Of a stretch of DNA of 64,000 bases, positions 48,441 through 60,365 are shown one piece after another. A program made the translations under genes and the position numbers. Every line of letters begins with the position of its first letter. Position 1 is the first letter of the stretch. Under the pieces are notes generated by a model. It worked only from the letters and a program-made list of their open reading frames with translations. It did no database searches and had not been told where the DNA came from. This DNA comes from Cryptomeria japonica (Eukaryota; Streptophyta; Pinopsida; Cupressales; Cupressaceae): positions 286,687,957-286,751,956 of the forward strand of contig NC_081410.1 of assembly GCF_030272615.1 (NCBI RefSeq), given 5' to 3'.

Positions 48441-50089
48441 AAATATCTTTTTTATTACTTTAGTCATTTGTTTAATTAGTTGAAGTAAATTCATCCATAA
48501 AATTTTCTTTATTGGACAACCTTATTTAATTAATTAATGTATGCCCTTATATAACCTAAAATTAGCCTACAAAAATAGAATACACTAAATGGGTCATTTA
48601 TAACTACTCCACAAAAAGGACAATACATATTCAACATTGCAAATCTCCATCAATAATATGATGGATATCCAAGAAACAAAATTATAAAAGTCTCTTTTGA
48701 AACATAAACTATTGCAACAACCAGAAGAACCGATAGAGAAAGTTTTAGACAATAAAATTGTACACAACAGTAGAAACAAGTTCAATATTTAGAATACCTA
48801 GTCAAGTGGAAAGGTAAAGCAATAGAAGCATTATCATTGATTTGACAAGCTAAGGTGGAACCTTTGGATTTCCTCTAGAAATAGTAAATCATGAGACTTG
48901 CTTTTCAAATAACCTCGGGTGTTTGTTGCAAGAGCATCTCAAAGGAACATATCGATTTCATCATAGAATATCGCTATCAATTATTAAAAAGAAATAGTCT
49001 TACAATATTTCACAAGCATCACATCTAGATCTCAAGAGCTTTGGATAAGAATACATAATGTTATCACTATCATAATATTATAACTCAAATTAGTTAGCAT
49101 TCAACTCATCGAGAGAAGTTTGTGAAACCTTTTCCTACCTTGTGACATTTAACCCAATGTATCTCAAGGTAGTACAAAACTAGAGAGACTCTCAACCAAA
49201 ACCACATCAAGATTCCTCAACATCAAATACTTCACCAATGAATTTTAGTTGACCTACATGTTACACTAGACATAAATATTTGGGACATCTTATGACCAAC
49301 ACATATTATTCCTAAAGCCTAAAATTGATATATAAACAGCCTTGGAGTGGTAGAAATTGTATGATAGGCAAATAGAATAGTATTATATGGTATAGTAGAG
49401 TGATATTAGATGTTATATCTTGGTATGTAAGCTTGTAATAATCCTGTGGCAACCCATGAGATAATTTATGTTATTCAATCAATGATAAGTCTCTTTTCTT
49501 TTATAAATATATTATATTGTGTTAACTAGTGGTATTATCATAAATTTCTTCATTGGGCCCCATATTTGTGATTGCACCAATTCCCCACTTGTGATCATGA
49601 ACAAAATCTAATAGGAATCCACTCATAACATAATAACCAAGGATGAGTGTAACCTAGCTACTTGTTTGTATAATAGCTATGAAGCTAGATCTTTACCATT
49701 AGTAGAGATTGAGAATATGCATGTTTGTACCCAATTAATTTCCTTTAGTACATTTTAAATCCAAAACTATGGTATCATTTTATACAAACAAATCAATAAG
49801 AGAACTTGATTTTTTTTTCTTATGATCAAAACCCAAATGCTATACATTGAGATACATGTATGGATTTCCCATGAAATAGGGCCTTCCTTTAAGAAATATA
49901 TCCCATTCTTCTTTCATTGCAAGACAATATGTGAAAACTCTAACACTAGAAAAATTGGTTGTAGATACCATAGGTAATGTTTGTCAATCTACACTTATCA
50001 TTATCTATAAAAGGCCATATTTTGATGAATTTAAGAATGATTGATATCTTTTAAATTCTCTAATTGATGGATTCAACATTCTATAGAAA
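48441..50089. other. unassigned AT-rich stretch
   Basis: No long frame, motif or paired repeat was seen on either strand. Confidence 0.5.
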
Positions 50090-51190
50090 ATGAGGACATT
50101 TAGAATGTCATTAGAAACTTTGATATTCATATTGAACACCAATATTTGTGCAACTTTGCTTCTATTGAGGGTGTTTAATGTTCCATCAACACTTCTTTCA
50201 TTACTAACCCTTTACCAATTTGTTGTTGGGTATGAATCTTTCTTGAAAGATATGGTAAATACTAGCTTGAATTATTCTTGATTTCTCATTGTCTCCTTAT
50301 ATCCTCAGGATACACTAATTTTCCATTTGTGAAGAAGATTTGGTTTTCTATCATGTGCCTTTCTCTTATTAGTCTTCCTTTTATCATTTCTTTCCATCTT
50401 CAAAATTTTCCACTAAACTGAGTGCATTATTCTAGATTGCTCCTTGTCTTCTTATTATCCTTACCATACACTAATTTTCTATCTATGGAGAAGACTTCAT
50501 TTTCTATCATGTGTCCTTCCCTTATTACTCTTCCTTTTATCATTTATAGCCATCTTCTAATGTTTTGTCAACACTTTTTTCACTCTTCTAACACTTTCCC
50601 AATTGTTTGTCTTTGGGTATGAATCTTTCTTGAAAGAAGTGGTAAATACTAGCTTGGAATTTTCTTGATTTCTCCTTGTCTTCTTATTATTCTTATCATA
50701 CACTAATTTTCAATTTGTGTAGAATCTTTTGTTTTCTATCATGTGCCCTTCCCTTATTACTCTTCCTTTTATCATTTATTGCCATCTTCAAACCTTTTCA
50801 CTAAATTTATTGCATTATTCTTGATTGCTCCTTGTCTTTTTATTATCCTTACCACACACTAATTTTCCATTTGTGGAGAAGCTTTTATTTTCTATCATGT
50901 GTCATTCTCTTATTACTTATCCTTTTATCATTTATTTCCATCTTTTAATGTTTCATCAATAGTTCTTTCACTTATAACACTTTCCCAATTCATTGTTTTT
51001 GGGTATGAATCTTTCATGAAAAAAGTGGTAAATACTAAATTGCATTATTCTTGATTGTTTTGTGTCTTCTTATTGTCCTTACCATACACTAACCTTCCAT
51101 CTATAGATAAGATTTTATTTTTTGTTATATGCCCTTCTCTTATTACTATTACATTTATCATTTCTTGTCATCTTCAAACTTTTCCACTAA
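50090..51190 (+). repeat. higher-order tandem repeat, unit about 386 bp
   Basis: The anchor GGGTATGAATCTTTC recurs at 50228, 50615 and 51001 (387 and 386 apart). Inside each unit a smaller motif, CCTTACCATACACTAATTTT and variants, recurs at about 50300, 50458, 50690, 50845 and 51077, with alternating gaps of about 155 and 230 bases. So each unit has two related halves of unequal length. It is pyrimidine-rich on the plus strand and has no coding potential. Confidence 0.8.
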
Positions 51191-51736
51191 TTTATTTCTT
51201 ATGTATGTATATTGGAACTAACAAAAAAATCTTTAAGGATCAAATAAATTAATTGATCGTGTCTTCCAATTATATGTCTTTATTATTAACATGGTTAACA
51301 AAAAACAATATTAGTGGATGGATTTTGAAAATCAATTAAATGATATATTTAGAGAAAACATTTATAATTATCTTGTTCATTAATGTTGCGTTGGGTGAAT
51401 ATTTCACAACTGACTTGATTCAACCAATTGCAAAATAGTAATTTCAACCATAGTGTGTCAAATGCAATCTCTTCTCTTTGTAAGGGGAGGCAGTCCCTAT
51501 TTATTGCTACCAAAAAACACTAACATTTAACTAGGAGCTAAAATTATGTACACTAAGCTAATCAATAAGGTGTTACTTTCATCGTATTCTCTTTTTTCAG
51601 AATACTTGTTATTCTATCATCATATCCTCTTCTTTCAGAACATATGATATTTTCTTAAAATAAACTTGCATGTACAACCAAGCTGAGTTATTGACTAAAA
51701 ATCTCATGAAAGCTCAAAGAATTTCCATGGCTTCCT
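51191..51736. other. unassigned stretch
   Basis: AT-rich DNA between the tandem array and the LTR fragment. Nothing recognised. Confidence 0.4.
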
Positions 51737-52374
51737 TGTTGAACATTATCAAAGGTTGAGAGGGGTGGGGGGTGAATCAACATTCACAAAGTATTACCAA
51801 ATTACTATGATTGTATCTTCATCATTCATCAACATTAATGAGATGAAAGTAAATTACAATAACAATAAAAACATTCACATAATGACAACATACTTTTACA
51901 TGGAAAAACCAAATTGGGAAAAACCATGGTGAGAATTGAACACAATATATAGTAACAATTTTACAGTAGATAAGGCTTCCTGCCAAAAAGAGCTTACTGC
52001 TCTCGACTTGCAGGCTAAGACACACAACCTGATGCAAGATAAAAAAGGGAGACTTGGTCAGGTAAAGATCAATTCTCCAGGGAAAGATTAAAAACTAATC
52101 TCATAAAGCAATAGCAATAATAGATTGAACTGTATATTAAAAAGAATCTATTAGAATATAGATAACAGTTCTCTAAATATACTCATCTATCTACTTTGTA
52201 CCTCTGAACCATTTCTCTTAATCACTTCACATCTACCTATTATCTATCCATCTCACACTCTCATCACTTCTTCTTCTTATTTTCTCATTCCATCATATTA
52301 TCCATATCTATCACAACCAATATATACCAATCAAATCTAGAAACCACCACCACTAGGTTGTCCAAAGAAGTATG
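51737..52374 (-). repeat. copia-type LTR fragment or solo LTR, minus strand
   Basis: On the minus strand it carries the LTR tail shared by the copia and pol-less elements here: CCATGGTTTTTCCCAATTTG, TTTTTCCATGTAAAAG, and TTGATTCACCCCCCACCCCT, ending near AACA at 51737. There is no primer site beyond the end. Its right edge is hidden by the gypsy LTR at 52375. Confidence 0.55.
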
Positions 52375-53510
52375 TGTAATACCCTAAAATTGGTCATCTA
52401 AACCATGGGCCCCTAATCTTGACAACATCACCAAGGTCCTAACCAAAGGCAATTAAATCAATCTTGAGCACATTATTAATTCTTTAATCATGAAATATCA
52501 CATGACAAGTCAATTACTCAATATTAATTAAATATTTATTTAATTAATTGAATCATTCCAAGAAAATCATTTTGATCAATTATCCTATTTTAATTTATTA
52601 AATATCCTTGCATATTTAATTAATTAATAAATTTGCCATTTAATCATGTAAAAAAGGAATTGATTTATTACAAAAGAGGAATTAATTACAAAGCAAGAGT
52701 TGAATTAAAAATCAAATAAAAGAATTTAATTGAGAGAGAAACCAAACTTGAGATATTATTTCTTTTTCTAAATTGAGAACTTGAAATCAGAAAAGCAATT
52801 TTAATTACTCTAAAATTAGAACTCAAAGCTTTTGAGGAAAATAAGTTCAATTACATTAAAAAGACTCTTTTCTTGAATAAATAAAAGAATTATCTATTTT
52901 TATCACAAGTGCATGGAATTAATTAAATCTTATTTCTAATGCAACTTGAACTTATAATTTGAATGCATTTCAATTAAAATATAATTGGAATCTATTTGAA
53001 GGTTAACTGAACATGATTTCTCAATTATTTTCAATTAATCCTAAATTGAGCTTTTTCATCATCTCTCTTGTAATTCTCTATAAATTCAGCCTTCAGCTCT
53101 CATCCAATTTACCCCAGAGATTTTTGAGAACACGTTTGGAGATTATTATTATGCTGATTTTGCTCTGGAGTCATTGAATATATTGTTCTTTTTTAGATTA
53201 TTTGCATCCATATTTAGTTTATTCATATTGCTTGAATCCATATTGCTTGAATCATTCATCCATCTTGCATCCATTTTAGCTTAATATCATGCTCATATAG
53301 ATTAAATCCTTCATCTTGGTGTAGTCTAGTCACTAGTATTAGTTATAAAAATCTGAGAGCAATCTTATACTCGCATCTTTTAGAAGGCAATTAGTCGATT
53401 TGTTATGGTTTATTATTCATGATTATATTTGTCTAACCATACATGTAATGACTTAATTGAAGTGTTGTGTCTTGCAGATACAAATTCTTATTCCACTTTT
53501 CACACACACA
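52375..53510 (+). repeat. gypsy-type 5' LTR
   Basis: 1,136 bp, from TGTAATACCCTAAAATTGG to CACACACACA, followed directly by the primer site. TATA box candidate CTCTATAAATT is near 53086-53096. The start style TGTAATACCC is frequent in Ty3 LTRs. The partner LTR is not in the window. Confidence 0.65.
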
Positions 53511-53532
53511 TTTCTGGTGCCCACCATGGGGC
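53511..53532 (+). promoter_or_regulatory. gypsy-type primer-binding site
   Basis: TCTGGTGCCCACCATGGGGC follows the LTR end at once. TGGYGCCCACCRTGGGGC is a known form in plant Ty3 elements. The tRNA species is not assigned here. Confidence 0.6.
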
Positions 53533-53826
53533 AAAAGACTACATTTTTCAGCCTCCAAGACTGACTTTTTATTTTTGTTATTTTTTAGATTTTTAACTTT
53601 TTAGATTTTTGGTCGTACAGTCTTTGCGTCATATTGTATGATATTCTTCACAAGACAAAATGACAAACTGCAGGTGTCTCATGAACAAGAATCCTATATC
53701 ATACGATCTAGTAAACTATGTCGTACGATTCTGTATTTTTCTGGTTAAAAAGACAAAAAAAACAAATTCATTATTCTGGTTTTCTGTTCAAAATTGATTA
53801 TCCTGACAACTGACCCTGGCTATTTA

Positions 53827-55003
53827 TGTTGGCATTTTTTATGTTTATGTTGTGATTTTCATTGATGGACACACACTTGCTTTGAAATCCCCTTTATAAG
53901 TATGAGCTAGAGCTCAACCGGTATCTGTTCCAACCGGTATGTTGTATTCTAGTCTTTAGACTATTGGTGATTTTGCAGAATGTGTTTCTCAGTCTAAAGC
54001 AGCATGTCGACCCCAAGTGGTTTGTAGATCTCAAGTGGTATGAGGGAGCAAAGTGGTATAACACATTCTTACCAGTCTTCATTTTTGTCAATCGACAACC
54101 AGTATTTTGTATGAACCGGTAATACTCTGTGATGAGTTATCAACCGGCATTTTGTGATGAGGTACCAATCCACCGATTGTTTGATGGTGCCGACACACTG
54201 ACGGTGCTTTTTGTGTCATGTTACTGAGTATGTCTAGATTCATTAAACCTAGGAAATTGTAATGTAATCCTATTGGACCGACATGAAATCAGATTCCTTT
54301 AAAAGGACATCATGTCTAGGGTTTTAGGTAGTTGCGGAAAAGGGTTTATGTTGTGACTAGGGTTTAAGGTGGTTGTTGAGTTGTTGTAAGAGAGATCTTA
54401 TCTGAGAAGATCAAGTTGTAACTAAGAGAGAGATAGGGAAGACTAAAGTAATGTTGGAATGCATTAGCAGTGAGCTATACTAGATCTAACCAAGCAGTTT
54501 GTGCTATTAGATAGATCAAACACTTATTGATTACTCACATCTTTGACAAGTCTATAGCCCTTAACCGGGTAGGCCCAAAAGCCTTTTGTAAAATCCTCTA
54601 ACAAGGTGGTTCACTTCTATGAATCTAAAATCCTCTAGCAAGGTAGTCTTTAATCAGACTTATCTCCTAATAGAGATTGAGATTCCTAATAGGATCTGTT
54701 CTGGTGAAGAACATTGTAATACCTTAACTGATTTGACCTTAACCAGTCTGGTTTCTATTCTGTAGATAGTGACTTGTGAGTTCCATCTCACTGTGGTTTT
54801 TCCCATTTGGGTTTCCACGTCAAATATATTGTGTTATGGTTGTATTGCTTTTGTGGGTGAATTCTTTATTTGCATTTTGGTTTGCATGTGTGATAACCGG
54901 TCTGTCTATTAAACTATTTTACCGGTTTATCTTCACATTGTTTAAGTGTTTAAGTACAAAGATTTTTGGCATACTAATTCACCCCCCCTCTTAGTATTCA
55001 TCA
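53827..55003 (+). repeat. E3 5' LTR
   Basis: Starts TGTTGGCATTTTTTATG and ends TTCATCA. It has TTCCCATTTGGGTTTCCACG and ATTCACCCCCCCTCTTAGT, the tail shared with copia LTRs. TTTAAAAGGACATC near 54297 may be the promoter TATA. Confidence 0.9.
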
Positions 55004-55005
55004 AT

Positions 55006-55018
55006 TGGTATCAGAGCC
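55006..55018 (+). promoter_or_regulatory. E3 primer-binding site
   Basis: TGGTATCAGAGCC is the exact plant initiator Met tRNA site, three bases after the LTR. Confidence 0.9.
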
Positions 55019-55053
55019 TACCTTTCTATCAGTTTAACCACTTGGAAAGAGAT

Positions 55054-56166
55054 ATGGGGGAATACACCTTGAGGGAACCTACTCAATGGCTCACTCAGTC
55101 TGAGAAAGCCTATGATGATCTTATGGTCAAATACAAGGCATCTCTAGCAAAAAGGAGAGAACATGTAGAGAAGTTGATGGAGCTATCTGAAAATAGTTCT
55201 CAAGATGAAGCAAATATGGAAGCCATGATTGCAGAAGTAAATAAGTTGAATGATTCAAACTCCAATCTGAGAAAGGAGTTGGAAGGACCAACTATCCGGT
55301 TTAGTCAAGAGCTTGAGAACTGGAGGAAAGCTGAAGATCTGGTAAAGGATAGAGATCATGAGATCTCCAAGTTGAAACAAGAGATTAGTGTGCTGACTAC
55401 TCGCCTACATGAGAGCAAAATGGAAAAAGAAGGAGTACAAGATGAACTGAACATAGCCATCTCTGAAAATGCAAGCCTAATGGAGACAAATACTGCTATT
55501 TCCAAAGAACTCTCTGAGTCAAAGGAAATACTTGCTAAGTTTAGCAAAAGTACTGTCAAGCTAGAGAAAAAGCTTGAGTCATCTAGACCGGTAATGAATA
55601 CCAATGGACTTGGTTTCTCTGGACATGAGGAAGGAGAATCCTTAAGAACAAATGCTGAAGCATCAAAGAAGCAATCGACACTCAAAGGAAAAGGTAAACA
55701 AAAATTCAAACATGTTTGCTTTAACTATCTTAAAGAAGGACACACTGCCAATGTATGTAGGAGCAAAGCCTACAATAATTTTCCTTACTTTATCAACAAT
55801 GTACCTAGATCTAATAAGTTAAATGGTCATTGTTATGCATGCAACATGTTTGGGCATAGAGCATCTGAATGCAGGTCTGTCATGAACAATACCAGAAGAT
55901 ATCCTCAGAGGACCCAAGGAGCTAGTCCAGAATCTTTTGTGAACCAGAACCCTAACCAGTTTAATGCTTACAATTATCAGTCAGGCAACAATGGTTATCA
56001 ATCAGCAACCAGATGAAGAGAAAACTGTTGGATTTGTCATGGACATGGTCACACTGCTGCTACATGTAGAAGGAAGAATGGAAACATCAACAATGGACCT
56101 TGGAGAGAACTTGGATTGGTTTGCTATCACTGCAACAAACCGGGTCACATTGCAATATTCTGCTGA
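55054..56166 (+). pseudogene. E3 ORF1: coiled coil plus CCHC knuckles, one in-frame stop
   Basis: Start ATG 55054 (MGEYTLREPTQWLTQSEK), the first ATG after the primer site. Residues about 15-190 form a long heptad coiled coil (EVNKLNDSNSNLRKEL, LKQEISVLTTRLHES). NTNGLGF...GES is shared with E1. Knuckles: CFNYLKEGHTANVC (second Cys lost to Tyr) and CYACNMFGHRASEC. An in-frame TGA follows at 56014-56016. Then, in the same frame, come CWICHGHGHTAATC and CYHCNKPGHIAIFC, with the end at 56164-56166. So the protein has four knuckles, 370 codons, and a single nonsense change. Probable nucleocapsid-like RNA binder. Confidence 0.85.
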
Positions 56167-56755
56167 GTGGAAAGAGTATATCTGATGATATACCGGTCAC
56201 TCAAGAAGGAGAAATTGATGTTGAAATAGTTCAAACAGACATGAACAAAACGTGGAGGAAGAAACCAACAATGTTGGAAGAGGAATAGGTTTCTGCACCT
56301 AGTGTGGAAATATCGAAACCAGCAAACTAAGCTCCAAAGAGGCTTAGGGGGAGAAAATGGCAAAATGTTTGTGAACCCCGGTTATACCGGTAAAAGACCT
56401 TAACTGGTATGTGATACTTGTCGCTTGGCAGAAGACCAAAAATGGTAAAAAAGACAAATTAGGGTTTACGCCCTAATAGAGGAGCATTAATGGTGGTAGG
56501 TGAGAGACATGTATAAAAGCATATTTCAAATCATTTCTCACTATCTGTTTTCGAGCGAAGAAAAGTTTTTCAAAGTGCAGAGCGAAGAAAAGGCGATTTG
56601 AGCTAAGATTTCAAGAAATTGACAAGTCTTGAAGGAGATTCAAATTCAGTTTGCAAACGGTCATGGAGAACACAAAGTGGTGATTTGGCAACTGATGGAG
56701 AGTGGAGTGAAGCAAAATCAGGAAGCCCTAAATTCATGTTTTAAAGGTATTTTTC
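56167..56755 (+). other. E3 spacer between ORF1 and ORF2
   Basis: About 590 bases without a frame of its own. It includes a short purine run, TTAGGGGGAGAAAATGG (near 56344-56360), that resembles a purine tract. It might provide a second promoter or splice acceptor for ORF2, but no clear signal is seen. Confidence 0.5.
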
Positions 56756-59700
56756 ATGTTCTTGAAATACTTTACAACGACTTCCGCATCTCATACTAGT
56801 TCTAGTACATCCATTGAGCTAGAAAGTTTCATTCAAAGGAAGTCAAAGTATAATGCCTTATCACAAGTTCCGGCTAGAGTAATAGTAGAAGAGGGAATTT
56901 TTGACTATATTGATTGCAAAATAGAAGACCTAGGGTCTTTAGCTATTCACACCCAGTTAGGTTTATTTTTCGGCAAGGACAAGAAAATCAAACCGGAATA
57001 TAGTATCTTAGAAAAGAAGAAACTCCACAATGTTGTATACTTTCTGGAAGACTTTACGGAGGATCATATTAGGATCATTTTGAGCAGAGTCCATGGTGAC
57101 AAGATGTACCTGGAGAGGACGCATGATATCATGCCACAAACAATTCATGTAGTCATCAGTTTCTGCAACACAGGGGAAGTGCCAGCCCGAAGAACGGTAA
57201 GCAAAACGGAAATCGCCAAGCTCATTAGTTCAACAAGTGACTCACGAGGTATGACAGTTAATCTTATCAAGGATGATCTGGTGAAGTACACCTGCATGGT
57301 GATAGGCTACAGAACATTCTTAGCCAGCAGGATTAATTTTGTATCTGCTGTGGTGGTAAATGCCGCTTACCGGATGATTAAAGAGGATGCATCATTTGAC
57401 CTATGCACTGGTATGCAGAGGCAACTCCTATCTAATCTGAAGTCAATTAAACAGGATAATGCACTGAGATTCAAGTTCGGACAACTATTGGTTGGGTTTT
57501 TCTTCTATTTCCAAGGCTACTTTCCTGGAGTAGGAAATGTCCAGTGGTCTCCTGACAAACTAGTAACCAAGTAGATCAAGGAAAGCATTCAAGCCATTGG
57601 AACTGGTTACCCTGATGTGCTGAACAAGTATTTTGATGAGTTCAGAAGGAAGATAAGTCAAAGGGTGAGGATCTCAAGTGACATCATTAAGAAATATGAA
57701 GATGACATCTATTTCACCATCCAGGTGGACAACTGCCTAATGGAGGTTGTTGAGCCTAGAATGGAAGAAGTGGAGCCAATGGACTATGAGGTGATGTATG
57801 ATATGTTGGAAGGGTATGCCTCAACCCTGATTGCCTCGCCTCTTGATCCTAAGGCTAAGAGGACCAGAACCTATCTAGAGAGGATTGCACCAGCCGAGGA
57901 ACCCTCTATTAAGAAAGGAAAAGAACCGGCTGCAAAGAAAGCAAATGCAGTGCCTACAGCATTGGCACCGGCTACTACTACAACTCCAAGAGTGACCAAG
58001 CGGTCACTTGCGAAGAAGAAACTAGAAGTGGCACCAGCAAAAGTCTTTGAAAGAAAAAGAAAGACTAAGTCAAATGAACCGGACTCTAAAGAGACTAAGT
58101 CTGATGAAATGCCAAAGAAGGCTAGAAAGACAAAGAAGATGAAGAAGAATGAACTGGCAACATCCGCACAGATAAATATTGATATCTCCTCATACAAACC
58201 TTTGACACATTATCAAAGGACAATAAATAGTATTAGGAGAAAATTACTGCATGATTTAGTAGATTATTATGATGATTTTAATAGTGAGGAGAAAGATGAA
58301 GTACTACAGGAAATTATTATTTATTTGTGTAAAAATGACCGGTCGCCATCAAAGATTAAATCTCAGACACCGGATTCATTATATAAGGCATTAGATAATA
58401 AATGGCGCATTGCCATAGAAAAAGAACATGAGATTAGGGAGAAAGTCTTTGCACAATACTTCCTTGACCTCTCAAACTCAAAATTATTTGATGTTTTGGA
58501 CCAAAATAAAGGACTCTTCTTCACAAGGAGAAGAAGACTGGCTGTTAGAGGGGAGAATTGATGATGTTGAAAAAGACACTCATCAACATATGGATTATGC
58601 TATCCATTCTCACAAAGTGCGTATGGCCAACCTGGAAGCAGAAAAAGAACCGGTCATATCCAAACTGGATGAAATTTTTGATGAAGAAGGAAACCCGGTT
58701 GAAGAACCAATCGACACTATTGATGTCGATGCACTGGACATAGAAGATGTCACTCAAGACATACCTTTTAAGGGAACATAATAGGTGCAACAAGCCGAAT
58801 AGGGTAGTGAGCAAGCCGAGGACAGACAGAAAGCAGCTAAGGAACAGGAAGAGAAAAAGAAGAGGGATGAAGATGAGAAAAAATAGAAAGAGGAAGAGAA
58901 GAGAAAAGAGGAAGAGGAGAAAAGAAAAGATGAAGAGAAAAAGAAGCAAGAAGATGAGAGGAAAAAGAAAGAAGAAGAGGTTAAGGAAGAAAAGAAGAAG
59001 AAGGAAGAGGAAGAGAAAGAAGAGGAGAAGAGGAAGGAAGCAGAGAGGAAAAGGAAAGAAGAAGAATACAAGGAACAAGAAAAGAAGAAGGAAGCAGAGA
59101 AAAAGAAGAAGGAGGAAGAAAACAAGGCAGCGGAAGCAATGAAGAGCACACAGATGGAGACTCTGAAGGCAACTGGGAGTCAAGACAAATTGGCTGATAT
59201 CTCTAGTCCTATCAATCTCCAGTCTGCAAGTGAGTTGGAGCTAATGCAGAGCATCAAGGTTGCTCAAGAGTGCCTTGAAATTGTTCGAAGGAAAAAGGAG
59301 CAAGACATAATTCAAGCAGCTATAGACACCCTTACCGGTTTGATCCTTGGTACCAATCTTCCTAACACTGAATCATCACTAGCATAGCTTAAACTACTAT
59401 GTATTGTATTGGATGATTAGGTGCAGAGCTTGGAAGAAGCAGCTGAGGCAAATGTCAAGAAAGAACATCAAAAGGCTCTTAACACTGCTCTGGTGAAAAA
59501 ATTGAATGAACTCTGGTCTGAACTTCTGAAAGACCAAAAGGATATAAGGGATGCTTTGGATGAGGGAAATCTACTACTAAGCAAAATCTATCAACTCCAT
59601 CTATTCTATGATGATGTGCTAGCTTAGAAGAAAAAGCTTCAAACGGACTTACAGTCTTACTTGAGCACATTTAAGCCACCTTATGATTCCTTCGCAACTT

Positions 59701-60017
59701 ATGGGCAAACCGTTCATCGGTTTCAGATCCAGGCAGCCAAAATGGAACAAGAGATTAGTACACGGTCTAGAGATTTGCAGGAGCTACAACTGGTTTTACT
59801 TCCACATCTACAAATTCTTCAAAAGTCTTGTCTGAACCTGGATGCCTTGACAGTTACGCAGGAGATGAGAACAGTTGATGCAATGGAGGAACAAGTATCC
59901 CAGATGCAAATAGAGAAAGAAGTGGCCACCTCCCTACTTGAGTCCTGGTCTCTATCAATGAAACAATTTTTGCAAGACTATAAATCAATTTTTGACAAGT
60001 ATTATGCATTGTCATAA
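56756..60017 (+). pseudogene. E3 ORF2: globular domain plus Lys/Glu coiled-coil protein, one frameshift and eight stops
   Basis: Start ATG 56756 (MFLKYFTTTSASHTSSS). Domain 1 (about residues 20-270): VPARVIVEEG, HIRIILSRVHGDKMYLERTH, MVIGYRTFLASRINFVSA and FKFGQLLVGFFFYFQGYFPG. An in-frame TAG at 57572 separates domain 2 (RVRISSDIIKKYEDDIYF, MEVVEPR). A basic Ala/Lys linker with KKARKTKKMKK follows, then an all-helical part (YKPLTHYQRTINSIRRKL). A +1 frameshift near 58520 leads to an acidic part and a Lys/Glu tract of about 100 residues, then C-terminal coiled coils ending DKYYALS. Seven more stops are TAG or TAA. Same architecture as E1 ORF2 (8560-5131). No enzyme motif. Function unknown. 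Confidence 0.82.
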
Positions 60018-60353
60018 ACTTTTATTATTTTGATATCAAATGGAAACAAGGTTGTTCAATAGTACTTTGTCATTGTTGGCAAAGGGGGAGAAGTACTCTA
60101 TCTATAAGTACTCTATCTATTTTGGAGAAGAATAGGGAGAAGTATCTGGCTTTAAAATTTTGATATATGTTTTGATACATGCTTTATGCTCTAATATCTC
60201 AATGTTTATGCTCTGTATGCAAAATTTCTATACATTGTATTGATTAAGGGATAGTGTATATGCTTAGGGGGAGCAATTTTGTTAATGGCATGTTTTTGTT
60301 GTAAAACACTTAGATGTAAAAATTTTATTTTCCTAAGTGTTGCCATCAATGCC
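60018..60353 (+). other. E3 3' untranslated region
   Basis: Contains extra purine runs (AAAGGGGGAGAAG at 60081 onward, TAGGGGGAGC near 60267), as in the copia 3' regions, and no gene. Confidence 0.7.
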
Positions 60354-60365
60354 AAAGGGGGAGAT
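60354..60365 (+). promoter_or_regulatory. E3 polypurine tract
   Basis: AAAGGGGGAGAT touches the 3' LTR and is preceded by CATCAATGCC, identical to the composite's copy 1. Confidence 0.88.

Noticed and set aside
50090-51190. CRISPR-like regular spacing
   Set aside because: This is a plant genome. The repeats are long, diverged and directly tandem, without unique spacers.
57572-57574. Programmed stop readthrough in E3 ORF2, and TAG in LINE ORF3 at 20217
   Set aside because: Many other TAG stops occur at Gln-like positions in the same ORFs, so decay explains them better than a conserved readthrough signal.
58545-59183. Long minus-strand Phe/Leu-rich frames
   Set aside because: They are antisense of the Lys/Glu tract in E3 ORF2. 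Purine-rich coding DNA gives open pyrimidine-rich antisense frames.
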